Source: Nonomuraea solani
GTDB taxonomy: Bacteria; Actinomycetota; Actinomycetes; Streptosporangiales; Streptosporangiaceae
DNA length: 64,000 bases
Direction: 5' to 3'
Assembly (NCBI RefSeq): GCF_900108335.1
Contig: NZ_FNVT01000011.1
Coordinates: 206,218 to 270,217, forward strand
Shown: piece after piece, positions 59,135 through 64,000 of the stretch
Position numbering within the stretch: the stretch's first letter is position 1
Layout: every line of letters starts with the position of its first letter
The notes under the pieces: model-generated
Seen by the model: the letters and a program-made list of their open reading frames with translations, nothing else
What the model was told of the DNA's origin: nothing
Database searches by the model: none
Translations under genes and position numbers: made by a program

Positions 59135-60273
59135 GTCAGCCTGCGCAGCAGGATCTCCGCGGGCCCCCGGCGGCCGCGGAGGGCCGTGGCCAGCAGGACC
59201 GTGCCCAGCCAGGTGACCACCGCGATCCCCGAGGCGGCGGCGTCCCCTGCCACCGCGCCGAGCCCGCCCGCGTACGGCGCGAACACCGCCGTGAAGATCA
59301 CCGACTGCAGCAGATAGCAGGTCAGCGACCACTGCCCGCACGCGACCAGGGCGGTGACCACCGGCCCGGGAGTCCCGCGCCGCATCCGGCTCACGGCGAG
59401 CCCGATGAGCGCCGCGTACCCGAGGCCGCCGGCGATGCCGGTGAGGCTGTGCAGCACGTACGCGGCGATGGAGACGGCCGTGGAAGGCACCCAGACCCGC
59501 GTGTCCACCAGCATCAGCGGCACCCCGCCGACGACCGCCGCGCCGACGCCCACGACCGCGACCCGGGAGAGCAGCTCCCGATGAGCGGCCGGCTCGTCGA
59601 GCAGCCGGCGGCGCGCCGCCCAGATGCCGAGCAGGAACGCCGACACGACGCTCGCCGCGAAGTAGGTCGGCGTCATCCCCGCCCACCCGATCAGCCGCAT
59701 CACCAGCGCCTCGACCGGATCGGCCAGGGCGGCGGGCGTGTCGCCCTTGGGGGCGGAGACGGTGAGCAGGCCGAACGCGGCGAGCACGACGACGTGCAGC
59801 ACCAGCCCGGCCACGGCGGCCCGCAGCAGTGCCCGGTCCGTCCGCTGGACGAAGCCGATGAGGACGAGCCCCACCAGCCCGTACGCGCCCAGGATGTCGC
59901 CGAAGAACAGCAGCAGCGCGTGGCAGAACCCGAACGCCAGCAGCCACAGGCTCCGGCGCCGCAGCACCCGCCGGATCTGCGACCGGCTCCGCCCCATGGC
60001 GGCCTGCCGGTTCGCCAGTTGCACGAGACCGTAGCCGAACAGGGCGGCGAACATGGGCAGCGCCCGCCCGTCCACCAGCAGGATCTGGACCCCGGCGACC
60101 AGCCGGTCGAGGAGGCCGCCGTCGAGGGAGTAGCCGCGGAATCCGCTCTGGTGGCCGGACAGGTACATGTGCGCGTGCGCCACGGCGATGAGCAGCAGCA
60201 TCAGGCCGCGCGCGAGGTCGGGCGCGAGCGAGCGCCGCGTCAGTGGCACGGCGGCAGGTGTCGCTAAGGACAT
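59128..60273 (-). CDS. DUF418-family membrane protein
   Basis: A 381-residue protein with about ten spans. The N-terminal LARGLMLLLIAVAHAHMYL, LLVDGRALPMFAALFGYGLVQLANRQ and the C-terminal SLTCYLLQSVIFTAVFAPY stretches are the DUF418 signature; the family is related to acyltransferase-3-like membrane proteins but its function is not established. GGGAGA precedes the ATG at 60273. It is divergent from a TetR gene across an 88-bp AT-rich gap with repeated GTAGCTAA motifs and is the likely regulated gene. It overlaps the SARP gene by 7 bp. Confidence 0.88.
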   Translation of the reverse strand: MSLATPAAVPLTRRSLAPDLARGLMLLLIAVAHAHMYLSGHQSGFRGYSLDGGLLDRLVAGVQILLVDGRALPMFAALFGYGLVQLANRQAAMGRSRSQIRRVLRRRSLWLLAFGFCHALLLFFGDILGAYGLVGLVLIGFVQRTDRALLRAAVAGLVLHVVVLAAFGLLTVSAPKGDTPAALADPVEALVMRLIGWAGMTPTYFAASVVSAFLLGIWAARRRLLDEPAAHRELLSRVAVVGVGAAVVGGVPLMLVDTRVWVPSTAVSIAAYVLHSLTGIAGGLGYAALIGLAVSRMRRGTPGPVVTALVACGQWSLTCYLLQSVIFTAVFAPYAGGLGAVAGDAAASGIAVVTWLGTVLLATALRGRRGPAEILLRRLTY

Positions 60274-60303
60274 GACTCTCCCAGGGAAATTAGATACACG
60301 ATT

Positions 60304-60346
60304 TGTAGCTAATACCCACAAGCTAAGCTACAGCCGCGTAGCTAAG
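60304..60346. promoter_or_regulatory. Three GTAGCT(A/T)A motifs, probable TetR operator
   Basis: TGTAGCT (60304-60310) and its complement AGCTACA (60326-60332) are a perfect 7-bp inverted repeat, and GTAGCTAAG occurs again at 60338-60346. They cluster in the AT-rich gap between DUF418 and TetR, just upstream of the TetR ribosome-binding site, and fit autoregulation of a divergent pair. Confidence 0.6.
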
Positions 60347-60361
60347 CAAGCTGGAGCGAGA

Positions 60362-60967
60362 ATGGGCGATCACCACGTGCGGACCCGCCGGCGCGGCGAT
60401 GAGCTGATCAACGCCATCCACACCGCGGTCCTGGAAGAGGTGGCGGAGGTCGGCGTGGGGCGGCTGACCATGGACGGCATCGGCAAGCGCGCCGCGACGC
60501 CCCGCACCACGCTCTACCGCCGCTGGTCCGACCCCGTCGAGGTGCTCCTGGACGCGCTGCGCCACCTGCACCCGGTCGAGGAGCCCACGCCGGGCGCCGA
60601 CGACCTGCGTGGCGACCTGGTCCGCGCCCTGCGGCTCATGGTGGACTGGATGCTCAGCCCGGCCGGGCGCGCCGTCGCGGCCATCATGACCGACCCGCGA
60701 CGGCCTCCGGAGGTCACCGAGGCGCTGTTCGAGCGGGTCTTCGCCGAGCGCGGCGGCACGTTCACCGGCACCGTCCTGCGGCACTATGCCGGCCACGGCC
60801 GTTTCCCCGCCGAGCTGCTCACCCCGGTCGTGACCGACATCGGCGAGGCCCTGGTCACCAAGCACATGATCGACGCGAGCGTCCCGCCGGACGACACCGC
60901 GCTGGGAGCCATCGTCGACCAGGCCATCCTGCCCGCGATCGGCTTCGGGCCAGGGCGGCCGGCATGA
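60362..60967 (+). CDS. TetR-family transcriptional regulator
   Basis: A 201-residue regulator. HTH: LINAIHTAVLEEVAEVGVGRLTMDGIG then KRAATPRTTLYRRWSDPVEVLLDAL (residues about 15-62); the recognition helix PRTTLYRRW is of the TetR_C_16-like subgroup. The ATG at 60362 has GGAG upstream. It should repress the divergent DUF418 gene and itself through the motifs between them. It is followed 102 bp later by the GH9 gene, which has its own CebR box and so is probably a separate unit. Confidence 0.9.
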   Translation: MGDHHVRTRRRGDELINAIHTAVLEEVAEVGVGRLTMDGIGKRAATPRTTLYRRWSDPVEVLLDALRHLHPVEEPTPGADDLRGDLVRALRLMVDWMLSPAGRAVAAIMTDPRRPPEVTEALFERVFAERGGTFTGTVLRHYAGHGRFPAELLTPVVTDIGEALVTKHMIDASVPPDDTALGAIVDQAILPAIGFGPGRPA

Positions 60968-61037
60968 AAGTTTCATCCTCTTGGAGAGGGACCCGTTGAC
61001 GCGGCGGCGGTGGGCAAGGAGGATCGGATCGCTCCAT

Positions 61038-61051
61038 TGGGAGCGCTCCCA
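61038..61051. promoter_or_regulatory. CebR box
   Basis: TGGGAGCGCTCCCA is a perfect 14-bp palindrome identical to the known operator of the cellobiose-responsive LacI-family repressor CebR of streptomycetes. It lies 19 bp before the ATG of the GH9 cellulase gene, where binding would block transcription until cello-oligosaccharides appear. No CebR gene is in the window. Confidence 0.92.
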
Positions 61052-61069
61052 TCCCCTGTAAGGACCTCC

Positions 61070-63583
61070 ATGACCCGATGCCGGGCCGCCTTACTGGCCC
61101 TCTTCACCATGGTCGCCCTGTTCCCCGCCACGGCCGCCCAGGCCGCCGACGAGGGACCCGAGCAGATCGTGAACGGCACCTTCGACACCGGCACCGCCCC
61201 CTGGTGGGGCACCGCCAACGTGACCCTCGCCGTGACCGACGGCCGGCTCTGCGCCGACATCCCGGGCGGCACCACCAACCCCTGGGACGTCATCATCGGC
61301 CAGGACAACATCCCGCTGGTGGAAGGCGACACGTACGCCTACAGGTTCTTCGCCGCCGCGACCCCGGCCAAGGTCGGCCGGGCCCTGATCCAGCTCCCCG
61401 TGGACCCCTGGACCCAGTATCTGTCGGCCGCACCGGAGATGAGCGTCTCGGGCAACAGCTACTCCTACACGTTCACCGCCCCTGTGTCGCTGCCGAACGC
61501 CCAGGTCGCCTTCCAACTGGGCGGCAGCGCCGAACCATGGAGGTTCTGCATGGACGACGTGTCGCTCAAGGGCGGCGCCGAACCCGAGGTCTACGAGCCG
61601 GACACGGGCCCGCGCGTGCGCGTGAACATGGTCGGCTACCTCCCGGCGGGACCGAAGAAGGCCACCGTGGTCACGACCGCGACCGAGGCCGTGGACTGGG
61701 AGCTCAAGAACGCCGCCAAGGAGACCGTCGCGAGCGGCAGGACCACGCCCAGGGGCGTGGACGCCAGCTCCGGCCAGAACGTGCACACGCTCGACTTCGG
61801 TTCCTACCGCAAGGCGGGCAAGGAGTACACGCTGACCGCCGACGGCGAGACGAGCAGACCGTTCGACATCGCCGCCGACCTGTACGACCAGCTTCCGGTG
61901 GACGCGCTGAAGTTCTACTACACGCAGCGCAGCGGCATCGAGATCCTCGACGGCCTCAGGCCCGGCTACGGCCGGCCGGCCGGCCATGTCGGCGTCGCGC
62001 CGAACCAGGGCGACGTGAGCGTGCCGTGCCAGCCCGGCGTCTGCGACTACTCCCTCAACGTCAAGGGCGGCTGGTACGACGCCGGCGACCACGGCAAGTA
62101 CGTCGTCAACGGCGGCATCTCGGTCTTCCAGCTCATGGCCACGTACGAGAGGGACAAGGCCACCTTCAAGGACCGGCAACTGAACATCCCGGAGAGCGGC
62201 AACGGCACCCCCGACATCCTCGACGAGGCCCGCTGGGAGCAGGAGTTCCTGCTGAGCATGCAGGTGCCGGACGGCAAGCCGTACGCGGGCATGGCCCACC
62301 ACAAGATCCACGACCAGAACTGGACGGGCCTGCCGCTCCTGCCGCACCTGGACCCGCAGCTCCGCGAGCTGCACCCGACCTCCACGGCCGCCACGCTCAA
62401 CCTGGCCGCGACGGCGGCGCAGGCGGCCCGGCTGTACGCGCCGTACGACGGGAAGTTCGCCCTCAGGAACCTTGAGGCGGCGCGCAAGGCGTGGACGGCC
62501 GCCAAGGCGAACCCGGAGCGCTACGCCGACCCGACCGACGGCACCGGCGGCGGCGCCTACAACGACCCCGACGTCAGCGACGAGTTCTACTGGGCGGCGG
62601 CGGAGCTGTACATCACGACGGGCGAGAAGGAGTTCAGGGACTTCGTGCTGACCTCGCCGCACCACACGGGCGACATCTGGCGCGAGCGCGGCTTCGACTG
62701 GGGCAACACCGCCCAGCTCGGCCGCCTGGACCTGGCGACCGTGCCCAACGCGCTGCCCGACCGGGCGAGGGTGCGGCAGTCGGTGATCGAGGGCGCCGAG
62801 AAGTATCTGGGGATCCAGCGGGCGCACCCGTACGGCCTCTCCTACAACCCGCCGGACTTCGACTGGGGCTCCAACAACCTGGTGCTCAACAACCTGGTCG
62901 TGATGGCCACCGCGTACGACCTGACCGGCCAGGAGAAGTACCGGGCCGGCGTACGCGAGGGCATGGACTACATCCTGGGCCGCAACGCGCTCAACCAGTC
63001 GTACGTCACCGGCTACGGCGAGGTGGCCTCGAAGAACCAGCACAGCCGCTGGTACGCCCGCCAGCTCGACCCCGCCCTGCCCAACCCGCCGCGCGGCACC
63101 CTGGCCGGCGGTCCGAACTCCGGTCTCCAGGACCCGCTCGCGCAGCGCCTGCTGCGCGGCTGTAAGCCGCAGTTCTGCTACATCGACCACATCGAGTCGT
63201 GGGCCACGAACGAGCTGACCATCAACTGGAACTCCCCGCTGGCCTGGGTCTCGGCCTTCCTGGCCGACCGGGGCGAGCGGTCGGACTGCCGGGTGCGCTA
63301 CTCGGCGCACGGCGCGGGCTCGTTCGCCGCGCAGGTCGCGATCGAGAACACCGGCAGGCACACCGTCGACGCCTGGGCCCTGCGCTGGTCCTTCCTGGGC
63401 GGCCAGCGGGTCAGGCAGGGCTGGGGCGCGGCGTTGTCGCAGGCCGGCCCGGTGGTGACGGCCAAGGGCCAGGGCCGGATCAAGCCGGGCAGAACCGTGA
63501 CGTTCGGCTTCACCGCCACGAATCCAGGAGGCCCCAACCCGGCGCCCGAAGTGTTCTGGCTGAACGGCGCCCGCTGTAAATAG
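61070..63583 (+). CDS. Secreted family 9 glycoside hydrolase (cellulase) with CBM4-type and CBM2 modules
   Basis: An 837-residue exported endo/exoglucanase. AAGGA precedes the ATG; the signal is MTRCRAALLALFTMVALFPA with cleavage near AQA. Order: CBM4/9-type module (about 28-168), CelD-type Ig-like domain (about 180-265), GH9 (alpha/alpha)6 barrel (about 275-735), C-terminal CBM2 (about 745-837) for cellulose binding. Catalytic residues: D337 and D340 in KGGWYDAGDHGKYV, and the acid Glu in WATNELTINWNSP near 710. CBM2 shows ALRWSFLGGQRVRQGW. The Ig-GH9 plan belongs to the theme of processive endocellulases such as CelD/Cel9-like. A perfect CebR box upstream implies induction by cellulose breakdown products. 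Confidence 0.95.
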   Translation: MTRCRAALLALFTMVALFPATAAQAADEGPEQIVNGTFDTGTAPWWGTANVTLAVTDGRLCADIPGGTTNPWDVIIGQDNIPLVEGDTYAYRFFAAATPAKVGRALIQLPVDPWTQYLSAAPEMSVSGNSYSYTFTAPVSLPNAQVAFQLGGSAEPWRFCMDDVSLKGGAEPEVYEPDTGPRVRVNMVGYLPAGPKKATVVTTATEAVDWELKNAAKETVASGRTTPRGVDASSGQNVHTLDFGSYRKAGKEYTLTADGETSRPFDIAADLYDQLPVDALKFYYTQRSGIEILDGLRPGYGRPAGHVGVAPNQGDVSVPCQPGVCDYSLNVKGGWYDAGDHGKYVVNGGISVFQLMATYERDKATFKDRQLNIPESGNGTPDILDEARWEQEFLLSMQVPDGKPYAGMAHHKIHDQNWTGLPLLPHLDPQLRELHPTSTAATLNLAATAAQAARLYAPYDGKFALRNLEAARKAWTAAKANPERYADPTDGTGGGAYNDPDVSDEFYWAAAELYITTGEKEFRDFVLTSPHHTGDIWRERGFDWGNTAQLGRLDLATVPNALPDRARVRQSVIEGAEKYLGIQRAHPYGLSYNPPDFDWGSNNLVLNNLVVMATAYDLTGQEKYRAGVREGMDYILGRNALNQSYVTGYGEVASKNQHSRWYARQLDPALPNPPRGTLAGGPNSGLQDPLAQRLLRGCKPQFCYIDHIESWATNELTINWNSPLAWVSAFLADRGERSDCRVRYSAHGAGSFAAQVAIENTGRHTVDAWALRWSFLGGQRVRQGWGAALSQAGPVVTAKGQGRIKPGRTVTFGFTATNPGGPNPAPEVFWLNGARCK

Positions 63584-63656
63584 GACCCGTTGTAAATGAG
63601 ACACGGCGACCCCTGGGCGTTGCGGACGCTTCGTTGAACGGAATACTGTCAACCCC

Positions 63657-63980
63657 ATGCCCAGGGGAACCTCAGAAGTCAGCGAGCCGATGTACTTCGT
63701 GCTCACCGCGCTCCGCGCGGGCCCGCTGCACGGACACGCGATCAGCAAGGCGATCAAGGAGCTGTCGGCCGGCCGGGTCCAGCCGTCGGTCGGCACCCTT
63801 TACGGCATCCTGGAGCGCCTCAACGAGCGGGGCGTGATCGCCGTGGACCGCGAGGAGACGGTCAACGGCCGCAACCGGCGCTACTTCAGGATCACCGACG
63901 AAGGCCAGGCGCTCGTGGAGGCCGAGGCCAGACGGATGCAGGAGGCCGCTTCGCTGGTCCTGCGACCGTCCGGCGCATGA
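63657..63980 (+). CDS. PadR-family transcriptional regulator
   Basis: A 107-residue winged-helix regulator. PadR features: LRAGPLHGHAISKAIKELSAGRVQP, then SVGTLYGILERLNERGVI (recognition helix) and the wing NGRNRRYFRITDEGQ. The C-terminal dimerisation helix is short. TACTGT at 63644-63649 is a likely -10, seven bases from the ATG, so translation is probably leaderless. Its stop overlaps the next start as ATGA. PadR genes in this setting usually regulate a downstream membrane protein. Confidence 0.9.
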   Translation: MPRGTSEVSEPMYFVLTALRAGPLHGHAISKAIKELSAGRVQPSVGTLYGILERLNERGVIAVDREETVNGRNRRYFRITDEGQALVEAEARRMQEAASLVLRPSGA

Positions 63981-64000
63981 CGGCTCTCGATCCGGCGGGT
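63977..64000 (+). CDS. Start of a gene cut by the window edge
   Basis: ATG at 63977 overlaps the PadR stop (ATGA). Eight codons are visible (MTALDPAG) and continue off the window. The position is that of the membrane or permease-like partner often found behind PadR, but the product cannot be identified from this fragment. Confidence 0.5.

Noticed and set aside
61091..63796. 901-codon minus-strand frame opposite the GH9 cellulase
   Set aside because: Antisense shadow; the plus strand has signal peptide, catalytic motifs and CBMs.

Overview
This window is chromosomal DNA of a high-GC filamentous actinomycete, most likely a member of the Streptosporangiaceae (Nonomuraea-like); the genus is an inference. 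The signs are very GC-rich coding DNA, frequent GTG/TTG starts, a mycothiol-dependent DinB-fold enzyme, a DUF574 (Methyltransf_19) methyltransferase, two AfsR/SARP-type and one LAL-type giant regulator, and a perfect CebR box. No rRNA, tRNA, CRISPR array, insertion sequence or phage gene was seen.

Layout. 1-5.4 kb: a cytochrome P450 (cut by the window edge) divergent from an FAD aromatic hydroxylase, a mycothiol-type enzyme, a VOC protein with a small secreted protein, a divergent TetR regulator and an NAD-dependent epimerase. 5.4-10.2 kb: a complete livGFHMK branched-chain amino acid-type importer, divergent from a PucR-type regulator and an acyl-CoA ligase (10.3-13.1 kb). 13.2-18.8 kb: a membrane M28 peptidase, a GH2 beta-mannosidase and a TSUP exporter. 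18.8-24.1 kb: a translationally coupled Dpp/Nik-type ABC operon ending in a GNAT gene, preceded by a Zur-box-like sequence over the start-proximal promoter. 24.7-32.7 kb: a carbohydrate locus made of a LacI repressor, a family-1 binding protein and two permeases, a GH2 glycosidase and a secreted GH93-like propeller with a ricin-type lectin domain, with two identical LacI-type half-palindromes 31 bp apart in the control region. 32.7-33.0 kb: a hairpin, a frameshifted MFS remnant and a promoter with a perfect inverted repeat.

33-43 kb: a LAL regulator, a secreted M4-M28 double protease, and a SARP/STAND regulator whose 3' end is tandemly repeated. 43-50.2 kb: a second FAD monooxygenase, a secreted protein, the DUF574 methyltransferase, a serine hydrolase with divergent TetR, a lipoprotein amidase and a divergent NodU/CmcH-type carbamoyltransferase. 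50.4-55.8 kb: an APC permease, a GNAT protein, a Tat-exported PhoX phosphatase, an SGNH esterase and a second PucR-type regulator. 56-64 kb: a second SARP/STAND regulator, a DUF418 membrane protein with divergent TetR, a CebR-controlled GH9 cellulase, and a PadR regulator coupled to a gene that runs off the end.

Functionally the window is an accessory, saprophytic part of a chromosome: polysaccharide, peptide and phosphate-ester hydrolases with their importers, each under a local regulator. Two architectural habits stand out. Genes within operons overlap by ATGA/GTGA, and eight of ten convergent gene pairs overlap tail-to-tail, leaving no room for terminators between them.
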